Source of the DNA: Rhodovulum sulfidophilum
Lineage (GTDB): Bacteria; Pseudomonadota; Alphaproteobacteria; Rhodobacterales; Rhodobacteraceae
Direction: 5' to 3'
Length of the DNA stretch: 45,689 nt
Assembly: GCA_003241785.1 (NCBI GenBank)
Contig: QFPW01000025.1
Location: 1-45,689 of the forward strand
The notes under the pieces: generated by a model
The model's database searches: none
Told to the model about the DNA's origin: nothing
The model's input: the letters and a program-made list of their open reading frames with translations, nothing else
Position numbers and translations under genes: made by a program
Shown: positions 7,084-15,608 of the stretch, in pieces
How positions within the stretch are numbered: position 1 is the first letter of the stretch
Layout: each line of letters starts with the position of its first letter

Positions 7084-9270
7084 GTGGCCAAGGACGCGCG
7101 AAGCAAGAACGGACACCAGCGCCTGCTCTCGCCGGGGCGCATCGGCGGGATGGAGCTCGCGAACCGCATGGTCGTCGCGGCCATGGGCGTGAGCCTCGCC
7201 GAGGAGGACGGCACGGCGGGGGACCGCTACATCGCCTATCACGCGGCGCAGGCGCGGGGCGGGAGCGGGCTCATCATCACCGGCGTGACCGGGGTCGCCT
7301 GGCCCTGCGGGGTGGTCCAGCCCAACCAGCTCGGCATCTCGGAGGACCGCTTCCTGCCGGGGCTCCGGCGCATGACCGAGGCGGTGCACGGCCATGGCGC
7401 GCGCATCGCAGCCCAGCTCCATCATGGCGGGCTCGTCGCCGCCTACGCCGCGCGCTGGGGACAGCCGCTCTGGGCGCCGTCGATGCCCGGACCTTTCGAG
7501 GGCGATTTCTTCGACCATTTCCTTCCCGACGAGATCGCGGCCTTCGCCGGCGGCGCCATGCCGGAGGTCAGGGTGCTGGACGAGGAGGACATCCGGACGG
7601 CCGTCCGCCAGTTCGCCGACGGCGCCGTCCGGGCGCGCGAGGCCGGCTTCGACGCCTGCGAGATCCATGGCGGCCACGGCTACCTGCTCTCGTCCTTCCT
7701 CTCGCCCTCCACCAACAAGCGGACCGACGCCTATGGCGGGTCGCTCGAGAACCGGGCGCGGCTGATGATCGAGACGCTGCGCGCGGTCCGCGCCGCCGTC
7801 GGAGCGGATTTCCCGGTCTGGGTGAAACTCGATTCCCGGGAAATCGGCAAGAAGGTGGGCACCACCCTCGAGGATGCCCGGCGCGTCGCGCGCATGCTCG
7901 AGGAAAACGGCGCGGACGCCATCGCCGTCACCGCCTATCACGACATGGGCCAGGCAAAGCTCCATTCCGGCTCGAACATCCCGCATCTGCCGGAGTCGAA
8001 CCTGCCCGCCGCGAAGGAGATCAAGCGCGCGGTCGGCATTCCCGTCATCGCCTCGGGACGGGTCGAGCTCGACCGGGCGGAGGCGCATCTCGCCGCGGGC
8101 GGCTTCGACTTTCTCGCGATGGGGCGCAAGATCCTGGCCGACCCGGACCTGCCCAACAAGCTGGCGGCGGGTCAGGCCGCGGAAATCCGCCCCTGCGTCT
8201 ACTGCTACACCTGCGTCAGCACGGCCTATCTGCGCGACCATGTCCGCTGCGCGGTGAATCCCGCGACCGGCTACGAGTATCTCCAGCCACGGGCCGAGGC
8301 GCCGCGGGGCCGGCGCTACGTCGTCGTCGGCGGTGGCCCGGGCGGGATGGAGGCGGCGCGGCGCCTCGACGCGCTCGGCAACGAGGTGATCCTGATCGAG
8401 CGCGGCGCCCGCCTCGGCGGCACGCTCCGGTTCGCGGCCCTGCCCTATCCGCCGAACGAGCGCCTGCTCGACTGGCTCGAGGCGCGCGTCGCCGCCTCGG
8501 GGGTGAAGGTGCTCCTGAGGACGGAGGCGACGCCCGAGTTGCTGCGCGGCCTCCAACCCGACGAGGTGATCGTCGCCACCGGCGCGCGGCGCGACCTGCC
8601 CGACATCCCCGGCGCCGAGCTCGGCCATGTCCTGAGCGGCGACGATCTGCGCGGGCTGATGCTCGGCGAGGTCTCCGGCCCGCTCCGGGCGAAGACCGGC
8701 CTCGCGACGCGGATGGCGGCGCGCATCGGCGCGGCCACGGGCCTGACGTCCGATCCGGGCTTCGTGCGGCGCGCCACGCACTGGTGGATGCCGCTTGGCA
8801 AGCGGGTGGCGATCATCGGCGGCGAGCTGGTCGGGCTCGAACTGGCGGAATTTCTCAACGAGCGCGGCCGCGAGGTGACGGTGATCGAGGAGTCCGCGAA
8901 TTTCGGCCGCGGCCTCAGCGTCGTGCGGCGGATGCGGCTGACGCCCGAGCTGCGCGAGCACGGGGTCGCGCTCGTCGCCGGGGCCCGGGAGATCGGCATC
9001 GGCCGCGAGGCCGTCTCCTTCACGCAGCCCGATGGCGCGCGCCGCGAGGTCCGCGCCGACAGCGTCATCGTCGCCATGGGCGCCTGCGGCGACGCGACGC
9101 TGGCCCAGGCCCTGCGCGCGGCGGGCTTTTCCGTGCGGGAGGTCGGCGATTGCACCGGGGTCGCCTATATCGAGGGCGCGATCCGGGGCGCGGCGCGGGC
9201 GGTCCTCGGCGGCGAGGCCGCGCCACTGCCCTGGGAAGCCACGCCGATGCCCGTCCAGGTGGCCGGCTAG
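7084..9270 (+). CDS. FMN/Fe-S/FAD enoate reductase (2,4-dienoyl-CoA reductase / BaiCD-like Old Yellow Enzyme)
   Basis: This 728-residue protein has three parts. An Old Yellow Enzyme TIM barrel (about 12-365) includes CEIHGGHGYLLSSFLSP and RTDAYGGSLENRARL. An iron-sulfur segment has Cys371, 374, 377 and 389. A C-terminal FAD/NAD(P)H half begins with YVVVGGGPGGMEAARRL near 412. Family members reduce conjugated double bonds of dienoyl-CoAs or, as BaiCD/BaiH, 3-oxo-Δ4 or Δ6 bile acids. The start is a GTG: GGAGGA lies 6 bases before it, and a nearby ATG is out of frame. The cysteine spacing C-x2-C-x2-C-x11-C is one residue shorter than the C-x2-C-x3-C I expect for the family. Confidence 0.85.
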   Translation: MAKDARSKNGHQRLLSPGRIGGMELANRMVVAAMGVSLAEEDGTAGDRYIAYHAAQARGGSGLIITGVTGVAWPCGVVQPNQLGISEDRFLPGLRRMTEAVHGHGARIAAQLHHGGLVAAYAARWGQPLWAPSMPGPFEGDFFDHFLPDEIAAFAGGAMPEVRVLDEEDIRTAVRQFADGAVRAREAGFDACEIHGGHGYLLSSFLSPSTNKRTDAYGGSLENRARLMIETLRAVRAAVGADFPVWVKLDSREIGKKVGTTLEDARRVARMLEENGADAIAVTAYHDMGQAKLHSGSNIPHLPESNLPAAKEIKRAVGIPVIASGRVELDRAEAHLAAGGFDFLAMGRKILADPDLPNKLAAGQAAEIRPCVYCYTCVSTAYLRDHVRCAVNPATGYEYLQPRAEAPRGRRYVVVGGGPGGMEAARRLDALGNEVILIERGARLGGTLRFAALPYPPNERLLDWLEARVAASGVKVLLRTEATPELLRGLQPDEVIVATGARRDLPDIPGAELGHVLSGDDLRGLMLGEVSGPLRAKTGLATRMAARIGAATGLTSDPGFVRRATHWWMPLGKRVAIIGGELVGLELAEFLNERGREVTVIEESANFGRGLSVVRRMRLTPELREHGVALVAGAREIGIGREAVSFTQPDGARREVRADSVIVAMGACGDATLAQALRAAGFSVREVGDCTGVAYIEGAIRGAARAVLGGEAAPLPWEATPMPVQVAG

Positions 9271-9286
9271 CGGCGCGAGGCATCCT

Positions 9287-9315
9287 GTCCGTCCGGTGGC
9301 GTCGACCGGGCGGAC
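9287..9315. terminator. Hairpin between convergent reductase and CoA ligase genes
   Basis: GTCCGTCCGGT pairs with ACCGGGCGGAC (11 bp with one G-U pair) around a 7-base loop. It lies in the 64-base gap between two converging genes and could stop transcription both ways. There is no T tract. Confidence 0.4.
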
Positions 9316-9334
9316 ACATCGCGGGAGGGCCGGG

Positions 9335-10912
9335 CTAGCCCGCCGTCTCGGCCCGCAGCTCGCGCTTCAGGACCTTGCCCTGGGCGCTGGTCGGCAGGCT
9401 CTCGCGGACCTCGACGCTGCGCGGCACCTTGTAGTTCGCCATGTGATCGCGGGCCCAGGCGATGATGCCGGCCGCGTCCGCCGTCGCGCCGGGGCGCAGG
9501 ACCACGTAGGCGCGTCCGACCTCCCCCAGCCGCTCGTCCTCGACCCCGAGCACCGCCACCTGGGCGATCGCCGGATGACGGCTCAGCATGCGCTCGATCT
9601 CGGCGGGGTAGCAGTTGAAGCCCCCGACGATGAACATCTCCTTCAGCCGGTCCTCGATCACCAGGTTGCCCTCGGCGTCGAACCGCCCGACGTCGCCGGT
9701 GCGCAGCCAGCCCTCGGCGTCGATCGTCTCCGCCGTCGCCTCCGGCGCCTCGAAATAACCCTGCATCACGAGATAGCCGCGGATCACCACCTCGCCGGCC
9801 TCGCCGCGCGGCAGCAGGCGCCCGTCCGGGCCCATCATGGCGATCTCGACCCCGTCCATCGGCTGGCCGGCGGTGTTGGCGATCACCTCGACCGCGTCGT
9901 CGTGGCGGCACATCGCTCCGTAGCCGCCGCACTCGGTCAGGCCGTAGCCGTTGCAGACCCCGGCGAAGCCGAGCTCCGCGCGCATCCGCTCGATCAGAAC
10001 CGACGGGATGACCGCGCCTCCGGTGATGCCGAGCCGCAGGCTCGACCGGTCGAAGCCCGCGAGATCGGGGTGGTTCAGCATCCCCTGGAAGATCGCCGGC
10101 GGGCCGGGAATGACCGAGACGCGCTCCGTCGCGACGCGCCGCAGGACTTCCTCGGGATCGAAGGCGAGATGGGGCAGGATCGTCGCCCCGGCGATCAGCG
10201 CGCCGATCGCGCCGCTGCGATAGCCGAAGGCGTGAAAGAACGGCGGAATGACCAGCACCCGGTCGCCGCGCCGCATCCCGACGCGCTGGTTCCAGCTCGC
10301 CACCGCGCGCAGGAACTGGCCATGCCCGAACATCACGCCCTTGGACTGGCCGGTCGTGCCGGAGGTGAAGAGGATGTCGGCGGTGGATTCGGGCGTCAGA
10401 TCGGCGATCCGCGCGTCGAGCTCCGCCTCGCCGACCTGGTCGGCGCGGGCCATGAAATCGTCCCAGGCGACGCCGGCCGCCGAGGAAGGCCCGAGGATCA
10501 CGATGTCGAGCAGGCCCGCGCGGGTCTCGGGGCTCAGCATCGCGGGATAGTCGGCGCCGAGGAAGGTTCCGACCGATACGATCACCCGCGCGCCGCCGCG
10601 GGTCGCGAGATCCTCGATCTCGGCCGCCTTGAAGCGGGTGCTGGCCGGGATCATGATCGCGCCGGCGCTCGCGATCCCGAGCGCGGCGATGATCCATTCC
10701 GCGCAATTCGGCGCCCAGATCATGACGCGGTCGCCCGGGCCGACGCCGGTCGCGATCAACGCCCGGGCGAAGCGCCGCTGGGCCTCGCGCAGCGCGACGA
10801 AGCTCAACGTCCGCCCGGGCTCCTCGATGGCCGGGTCGTCGCCATAGAGCTCGGCGGCGCGGTCGATGAAGGCGGGCAGCGTGGTGAAGGTCCAGTCGGC
10901 GGTCTCAGGCAT
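9335..10912 (-). CDS. fadD3: Acyl-CoA synthetase, FadD3/ScdA-like (HIP-CoA ligase candidate)
   Basis: This 525-residue AMP-forming ligase has the P-loop TSGTTGQSKG at residues 183-192, NGYGLTECGGYG, the hinge region GWLRTGDVGRFDAEGNLVI and the C-terminal catalytic lysine in TSAQGKVLKREL. Segments such as PPFFHAFGYRSGAI, TILPHLAFDPEEVLR and VIPGPPAIFQGMLNHPDLAGFD are close to FadD3, which activates the steroid C/D-ring propionate HIP with CoA. That family assignment is from memory of FadD3, not an alignment. The ATG at 10912 has GGGAG 8 bases upstream. The gene is transcribed alone, divergent from the SDR at 11065, with operator site B between them. A general medium-chain ligase is the alternative. 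Confidence 0.82.
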   Translation of the reverse strand: MPETADWTFTTLPAFIDRAAELYGDDPAIEEPGRTLSFVALREAQRRFARALIATGVGPGDRVMIWAPNCAEWIIAALGIASAGAIMIPASTRFKAAEIEDLATRGGARVIVSVGTFLGADYPAMLSPETRAGLLDIVILGPSSAAGVAWDDFMARADQVGEAELDARIADLTPESTADILFTSGTTGQSKGVMFGHGQFLRAVASWNQRVGMRRGDRVLVIPPFFHAFGYRSGAIGALIAGATILPHLAFDPEEVLRRVATERVSVIPGPPAIFQGMLNHPDLAGFDRSSLRLGITGGAVIPSVLIERMRAELGFAGVCNGYGLTECGGYGAMCRHDDAVEVIANTAGQPMDGVEIAMMGPDGRLLPRGEAGEVVIRGYLVMQGYFEAPEATAETIDAEGWLRTGDVGRFDAEGNLVIEDRLKEMFIVGGFNCYPAEIERMLSRHPAIAQVAVLGVEDERLGEVGRAYVVLRPGATADAAGIIAWARDHMANYKVPRSVEVRESLPTSAQGKVLKRELRAETAG

Positions 10913-10987
10913 CGGTGACTCCCACGCGGGCAGCCGAGGCGCGGCTCCCCGTCGATGGATCGAGCATGGCCTCGCGCGGCGGTTCGG

Positions 10988-11008
10988 GGCATCGTCCGAA
11001 GGGACGAC
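10988..11008 (+). promoter_or_regulatory. Regulon operator site B (GGCATC-GTCC-GAAG-GGAC)
   Basis: This copy has a perfect dyad GTCC-N4-GGAC at 10994-11005 and the conserved GGCATC flank. It lies 76 bp before the CoA ligase start and 60-77 bp before the divergent SDR start, so it can serve both. Confidence 0.8.
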
Positions 11009-11035
11009 GTCCCGAGCGATAGCCCGGCCTAGGCC

Positions 11036-11050
11036 GTCGGGAAAGAACGG
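11036..11050 (+). promoter_or_regulatory. Second copy of the 15-base element GTCGGGAAAGAACGG
   Basis: The element is identical to 3740-3754 and lies 14 bases before the TTG start of the SDR gene. The distance from the operator start is 48 bases here and 52 at the other copy. It probably belongs to the promoter start region or the leader. Confidence 0.45.
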
Positions 11051-11064
11051 ATCGGAGACCCCGC

Positions 11065-11865
11065 TTGCAGACACCCCCTTCCCTGCCCGACATCCGCCTC
11101 GACGGCCGCGTGGCGATCGTCACCGGCGGCACCCGCGGCATCGGCGCCGCCATCGCGCGGGTCTTGCTCGCCGCCGGCTGCGAGGTCGCGGTCTGCGGCC
11201 GGACCGCGCCCGAGGCGCCCCCCGCGGCCGCGGGCCGCGTGGCACGCTTCTTTCCCTGCGACGTGCGCAGGGCCGAGGCCGTGGCGGAATTCGTCGAGGC
11301 GGTCGGCGCGGCCTTCGGGCGGATCGACTTTCTCGTCAACAACGCCGGCGGCTCGCCGCCCGCCGAGGCGCTGACCGTCTCGCCGCGCTTTCACGAATCG
11401 ATCCTCGCGCTGAACCTGACCGGTCCCATCCACATGTCGCAGGCGGCGGCGCGCTGGATGATCCGGGGCGAGTCGCCCGGCGCCATCGTGAATATCGCGA
11501 GCGTCTCGGCAACGCGGCCCTCGCCCGGCACGGCGGTCTATGGCGCGGCCAAGGCCGGGCTGCTCGGGCTGACCCGGAGCCTCGCGGCGGAATGGGGACC
11601 GGGGATCCGGGTCAACGCGATCGTGGTCGGCCTCGTAGATACCGAGGAGGCGGCGCTTCCCTACGGCTCGGAGGCGGCGCGGGCGGCGATCGCGGACTCG
11701 CTCCCGGCGCGGCGCATGGGCCATCCGGACGACATCGCCGCGGGGGTCCTCTACCTGCTGAGCCCGCTCGCGGCCTATGTCTCGGGGGCCACGCTCGAAA
11801 TCCATGGCGGCGGGGAACGGCCGCTGTTTCTCGATCTCGTCGAACGCCACGCGGCCCCGTCCTGA
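11065..11865 (+). CDS. SDR-family oxidoreductase (Rv3549c-like)
   Basis: This 266-residue classical SDR has the cofactor motif VTGGTRGIGAAIA, NNAGG, and the catalytic Ser/Tyr/Lys in NIASVSATRPSPGTAVYGAAKAG. The C-terminal SGATLEIHGGGERP resembles, from memory, the SDR Rv3549c encoded next to the Ipd genes in Mycobacterium tuberculosis. Translation most likely starts at TTG 11065, with GGAGA 6 bases upstream; no ATG is suitably placed. It is divergent from the FadD3-like ligase and shares operator site B. The exact hydroxyacyl-CoA or ring ketone substrate is not known. Confidence 0.82.
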   Translation: MQTPPSLPDIRLDGRVAIVTGGTRGIGAAIARVLLAAGCEVAVCGRTAPEAPPAAAGRVARFFPCDVRRAEAVAEFVEAVGAAFGRIDFLVNNAGGSPPAEALTVSPRFHESILALNLTGPIHMSQAAARWMIRGESPGAIVNIASVSATRPSPGTAVYGAAKAGLLGLTRSLAAEWGPGIRVNAIVVGLVDTEEAALPYGSEAARAAIADSLPARRMGHPDDIAAGVLYLLSPLAAYVSGATLEIHGGGERPLFLDLVERHAAPS

Positions 11866-11874
11866 GCGGACGGG
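11856..11874. terminator. Hairpin overlapping the SDR stop, between convergent genes
   Basis: CCCGTCC-TGAGC-GGACGGG forms a perfect 7-bp stem with the SDR stop codon in the loop. It lies in the 28-base gap before the convergent SDR gene, with no T run. Confidence 0.4.
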
Positions 11875-11893
11875 ACCGTCGCGGCCCGGCGTC

Positions 11894-12799
11894 TCAGCTC
11901 GCGCCGTAGACGGGCTTCGCGGGCGTGCGCTCGGCGGTCAGCCGCGCGACCATCGCGCCGATCTCCGCGGCGGGGATGCGCGCGCCCTTGTCCTCGGAGG
12001 GGCCGTCGGTCCAGCCGAGCGCCAGCGAAAGACGCCCGCCGAGCAGCTCGAACACCTCGCCCGTAACGCCGCGCGACGCCTCCGAGCAGAGCCAGGCGAT
12101 GAGCGGCGCGGTGTTCTCCGGCGCGTAGAGGTCGAAGTCCCCGGCCTTGCGCGACATCGCCTCGCCGAAGGCGCCCTCGGTCATCCGCGTGCGGGCGTTC
12201 GGCGCGATCGCGTTCGCGGTGATCCCGTAGCGGCCGAGCTCGGCCGCCTGCACCAGCGTCAGCCCGGCGATCCCCGCCTTGGCCGAGGAATAGGCGCTCT
12301 GGCCGATCGAGCCCTGCAGACCCGCGCCCGAGGTCGTGTTGACGATGCGCGCGTCGACCGGCGCGCCGGCCTTCCCCTGCGCCCGCCAATGGTCGACCGC
12401 GTGGCGCGAGACGCAGAAATGCCCGCGCAGATGCACCCGCATCACCGCGTCCCATTCCTCGGGCGTCGCCGAGACGAACATCCGGTCGCGGACGAAGCCC
12501 GCGTTGTTCACGACAGCGTCGAGGCGACCGAAGCTGTCGAGCGCGAGCTTGACGATGCGCCCCGCCGCGTCCCAGTCGGTGATGTCCTCGAGGCTCGCGA
12601 CCGCGGCGCCGCCCGCGGCGCGGATCTCGGCCACGACCTGCGCGGCGGGCGTCTCGGCCGTCGCCTCGCCGTTGTTGGTGACGCCGAGATCGTTCACGAC
12701 GACCGCCGCGCCCTGCGCCGCGAGCTCGAGCGCATAGGCGCGCCCCAGGCCCCGGCCCGCCCCCGTCACGATCACCGCGCGACCTTCGCAGATACCCAT
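11894..12799 (-). CDS. SDR-family dehydrogenase, multifunctional-enzyme (MFE-2/Hsd4A) type
   Basis: This 301-residue SDR has VTGAGRGLGRAYALELAAQG, VVNDLG, VVNNAGFVRDRMF and the active-site NTTSGAGLQGSIGQSAYSSAKAG. The wording and the long C-terminal extension are typical of the dehydrogenase half of peroxisomal MFE-2 and of steroid side-chain enzymes such as Hsd4A, which oxidise 3-hydroxyacyl-CoAs. It is the last gene of a six-gene operon beginning at 17678, and starts 2 bases after the PaaY-like gene, with GGAAGG upstream. A role in beta-oxidation of the side chain or of an opened ring is likely; substrate assignment is inference. Confidence 0.85.
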   Translation of the reverse strand: MGICEGRAVIVTGAGRGLGRAYALELAAQGAAVVVNDLGVTNNGEATAETPAAQVVAEIRAAGGAAVASLEDITDWDAAGRIVKLALDSFGRLDAVVNNAGFVRDRMFVSATPEEWDAVMRVHLRGHFCVSRHAVDHWRAQGKAGAPVDARIVNTTSGAGLQGSIGQSAYSSAKAGIAGLTLVQAAELGRYGITANAIAPNARTRMTEGAFGEAMSRKAGDFDLYAPENTAPLIAWLCSEASRGVTGEVFELLGGRLSLALGWTDGPSEDKGARIPAAEIGAMVARLTAERTPAKPVYGAS

Positions 12800-12801
12800 C
12801 C

Positions 12802-13407
12802 TCAGTCCTTCCGACCTCGGCCCAGCCGCACCGGCCGGGCGTTTCCTTCGTTCCGTTTCCTGTCCGGCTCGGGTTCCGGCAGCGGCGCGCAGGGCACGAG
12901 CCCCGCGAGCGACCGCCGGGCGAGCCGCTGGTATTCCCCGTCGCCGTCGTTGCGCCAGGTCACCTCCTCGGCGCCGAGCAGCCGCAGCAGCCGCGCGGGG
13001 TTGCCGGCGATCAGCCCGCGCGGGGCGAAGCGCTGGCCGCCCCGGACGAGGGTCTGGGCGGCGACGAGGCAGTCATCCCCGATCTCGGCCGCGTCGAGCA
13101 CCGTGGCCCCGATGCCGACGAGCACGTTCTCGCCGATCACGCAGCCATGAAGCACCGCCGCGTGGCCGATCGTCGCGCCGCGCCCGACGACGCAGTCCTG
13201 CTCGGCCGAGCCATGCAGCACGCAGCCGTCCTGGACCGAGGCGTCGCCGGTGACGAGGATGCGGCCGAAATCCCCGCGCAGGCTCGCCGCGGGACCGATG
13301 TAGCATCCCGGTCCGACGATGACGTCGCCGATCAGGCTCGCCAGCGGGTGCAGGAAGCTCGTCGGGTGGACGACGGGAATCCGGCCCTCGAAGGCGTAGC
13401 AGGGCAT
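12802..13407 (-). CDS. Gamma-carbonic-anhydrase/PaaY-like hexapeptide-repeat protein
   Basis: This 201-residue protein is a left-handed beta-helix made of hexapeptide repeats (LIGDVIVG, CYIGPAASLRGDFGRI, CVVGRGATIGHAAVLHGCVIG, VLVGIGATVLDAAEIGDDCLVA). It resembles PaaY of phenylacetate clusters, a gamma-carbonic-anhydrase relative that hydrolyses CoA esters. Histidines in IGHAAVLHG are metal-ligand candidates. The start overlaps the FadA6 stop by one base (TGATG), so it is translationally coupled. The last 25 residues are charged and extend past the fold. A housekeeping thioesterase releasing CoA from dead-end products would suit this operon, but carbonic anhydrase or carnitine-type roles cannot be excluded. 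Confidence 0.82.
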   Translation of the reverse strand: MPCYAFEGRIPVVHPTSFLHPLASLIGDVIVGPGCYIGPAASLRGDFGRILVTGDASVQDGCVLHGSAEQDCVVGRGATIGHAAVLHGCVIGENVLVGIGATVLDAAEIGDDCLVAAQTLVRGGQRFAPRGLIAGNPARLLRLLGAEEVTWRNDGDGEYQRLARRSLAGLVPCAPLPEPEPDRKRNEGNARPVRLGRGRKD

Positions 13408-14558
13408 CAGAGCCGCTCGATGATCGTCACGTTCGCCTGGCCGCCGCCCTCGCACATGGTCTGGAGGCCGTAGCGTCCGCCGCGGCGCTCGAGCTCGTGC
13501 AAGAGCGTCGTCATGATCCGCGCGCCGGTCGCGCCCAGCGGATGGCCGAGCGCGATGGCGCCGCCGTTGACGTTGACCTTGTCGTGGGGGATGCCGAGCT
13601 CGCGCATCCAGGCCATCGGAATCGAGGCGAAGGCCTCGTTGCATTCGAAGAGGTCGATGTCCGCGACGGAAAGCCCGGTCCGTTCCAGCGCCCGCCGGGT
13701 CGCGGGAATCGGCGCGGTCAGCATCCAGACCGGATCCGCGCCCATCACCGAGAGATGGTGGATGCGCGCCCGCGGCTTCAGGCCATGCGCCTTCACCGCC
13801 CCTTCCGAGGCGATCAGGAGCGCCGCCGCCGCGTCGGCGTTCTGGCTCGAGATCCCGGCGTGGATCGTGCCGCCCTCGCGCAGGGGCGCGAGCGTCGCCA
13901 TCTTCTCGAGCGAGGTGTCGCGGCGCGGCGTCTCGTCCCTGTCGAGCCCGTCGAGCGGCGCGATCTCGCGGGCGAAGCGCCCCTCGTCGGTGGCGGCGAT
14001 CGCGCGGCGGTGGGATTCGAGCGCGAAGGCCTCCATCTCCGCGCGGCCGCATTGCCACTTGTCGGCGATCATCTGGGCCGAGCGGAACTGGTCCACCTCC
14101 TCCGCGCCATAGCGCGCCTTCCAGCCCGGCGAGGTCGAGAACGGGTCGGGGAAACCCCATTGCTGGCCGGCGATCATCGCCCCGGAGATCGGGATCAGGT
14201 TGAGGTTCTGCACGCCGCCGGCGACCACGAGGTCCTGCGTGCCGCTCATCACCCCCTGCGCCGCGAAATGCACCGCCTGCTGGCCGGAGCCGCACTGGCG
14301 GTCGACCGTCACCCCCGGCACGGTGTCGGGCATGCCCGCGACGAGCCAGCAGGTCCGCGCGATGTCGCCGGCCTGGGGCCCGACGGTCTCGGTCGCGCCC
14401 ATGACGACGTCGTCGACGGCGGCCGGGTCGATTCCGGAGCGTTCCACCAGCGCCCGGATCGCATGGGCGCCGAGATCGGCGGAATGCACCGAAGCGAGGC
14501 TGCCCTTCTTGCGTCCGATCGGGGTCCGGACGGCATCGATGATATAGGCTTCAGGCAT
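13407..14558 (-). CDS. fadA6: Thiolase, FadA6/ScdF-like
   Basis: This 383-residue thiolase has the acylation Cys89 in DRQCGSGQQA, the catalytic His in GGAIALGHPLGATGAR and the second Cys in LQTMCEGGGQANVTIIERL. VPGVTVDRQCG, RARIHHLSVMGADPVWMLTAPIPAT and the C-terminus closely follow the steroid-cluster thiolase FadA6 as I remember it. FadA6 acts late in breakdown of the opened C/D rings. The start overlaps the upstream acyl-CoA dehydrogenase gene by 8 bases, with GAGGAAG ahead of it. Confidence in thiolase is near certain; the FadA6 assignment is family resemblance. Confidence 0.88.
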   Translation of the reverse strand: MPEAYIIDAVRTPIGRKKGSLASVHSADLGAHAIRALVERSGIDPAAVDDVVMGATETVGPQAGDIARTCWLVAGMPDTVPGVTVDRQCGSGQQAVHFAAQGVMSGTQDLVVAGGVQNLNLIPISGAMIAGQQWGFPDPFSTSPGWKARYGAEEVDQFRSAQMIADKWQCGRAEMEAFALESHRRAIAATDEGRFAREIAPLDGLDRDETPRRDTSLEKMATLAPLREGGTIHAGISSQNADAAAALLIASEGAVKAHGLKPRARIHHLSVMGADPVWMLTAPIPATRRALERTGLSVADIDLFECNEAFASIPMAWMRELGIPHDKVNVNGGAIALGHPLGATGARIMTTLLHELERRGGRYGLQTMCEGGGQANVTIIERL

Positions 14559-15597
14559 GGGCTTCCTCGGGAAAGAGATGGTCGGGGCCGAGGGGCAGTC
14601 CGAAGGCGCGCGCGGCCACCCGCTCGCGGTGCTCGGCCGGGCCGCCCCGGGCATGGGTGAGCCACAGCGCCCGCTTGAGGCAGAAATGCACATCGACCTC
14701 CCAGGAATAGCCCATCGCGCCATGGACCTGGAGCGCGGTCCGCGCGGCGAAATCGACCGCCTCGCCGGCGGCGAGCAGCGCGTGGGAGACGCGCGCGGCC
14801 GCGAAGACCCCGCCGCCGGGCAGACCGGCGGCGGCCGCGTGGACGACCGGACGGGCGAATTCGACCTTCACCTGCGCCGAGGCGAGGTGATGCTTGATCG
14901 CCTGGTATGATCCGATCGGCTTGCCGAACTGCTTGCGCTCGCCCGCGTAGGCGACCGCCATGTCGATCGCGCGCTGCGCGACGCCGAGCATCTCCGCCGC
15001 CGCCCAGAGCGCGCCCCGGTCGCGGGCCGCCGCCAGCAAGGGCGCGGCCGTCCCGGGGTCGGCGATCAGGGTCTCCGCGGAGAGCGGCGCCGTGACCGAG
15101 AAGAGGCCGAGCAGCGGATCGACATGCGCCTGGCGCGTCGGTTCCGCCGCGCCCGCCGGCAGCAGGTGCAGCCCGCCGTCGGGCGCCGTGAGCAGGAGAT
15201 GCGCGGCCCGATCGGCCGCCACGACCAGTCCGGCGTCCGCCCAGACCGTGAGCCCCGCGCCCGAGAGCATCTCGGCGAGCACCGCCTCCTGCCCGGTCGC
15301 GGCGAGGAGCGGCGCCACGACGCCGGCGGCGTCGGTCAGCGGCTCGGGCAGCAGATGGTAGCCGCAGGCGGTCGCGATCCGGACGAAGTCCGCTTCCGCG
15401 AGGCCGAGCCCGCCCGCCGCCTCGGGAACGAGGACGCCGGCCAGGCCGAGTTCGACGAGCCGCGCCCAGCGGGCGGGGTCGAAGGTCTCGCCGCGGTCGA
15501 TGAGGGCGCGGAACGCGGCGGAGGCGCAGGTCTCGGCGAGCAGCGCACGCGCCACCTCGGCCATCATCTCCTGCTCTTCGGTGAAGGTGAAATCCAT
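14551..15597 (-). CDS. Acyl-CoA dehydrogenase subunit, short type (FadE32/33-like)
   Basis: This 348-residue acyl-CoA dehydrogenase has MDFTFTEEQEMMAEVARALL at its start and the C-terminal QVHGAMGYSWEVDVHFCLKRA, in which the Glu corresponds to the catalytic base position. The middle is eroded compared with canonical enzymes: the usual FAD motif (SEPxAGSDxA) is missing. This pattern is typical of one subunit of the alpha2beta2 dehydrogenases of steroid catabolism, in which each chain supplies half of the FAD site. The partner is the 387-residue chain encoded 11 bases upstream. GAGGGGG precedes the ATG. The same two halves occur in one chain at 31952-34234. Confidence 0.88.
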   Translation of the reverse strand: MDFTFTEEQEMMAEVARALLAETCASAAFRALIDRGETFDPARWARLVELGLAGVLVPEAAGGLGLAEADFVRIATACGYHLLPEPLTDAAGVVAPLLAATGQEAVLAEMLSGAGLTVWADAGLVVAADRAAHLLLTAPDGGLHLLPAGAAEPTRQAHVDPLLGLFSVTAPLSAETLIADPGTAAPLLAAARDRGALWAAAEMLGVAQRAIDMAVAYAGERKQFGKPIGSYQAIKHHLASAQVKVEFARPVVHAAAAGLPGGGVFAAARVSHALLAAGEAVDFAARTALQVHGAMGYSWEVDVHFCLKRALWLTHARGGPAEHRERVAARAFGLPLGPDHLFPEEAHA

Positions 15598-15608
15598 TTC
15601 GCGCCCCC

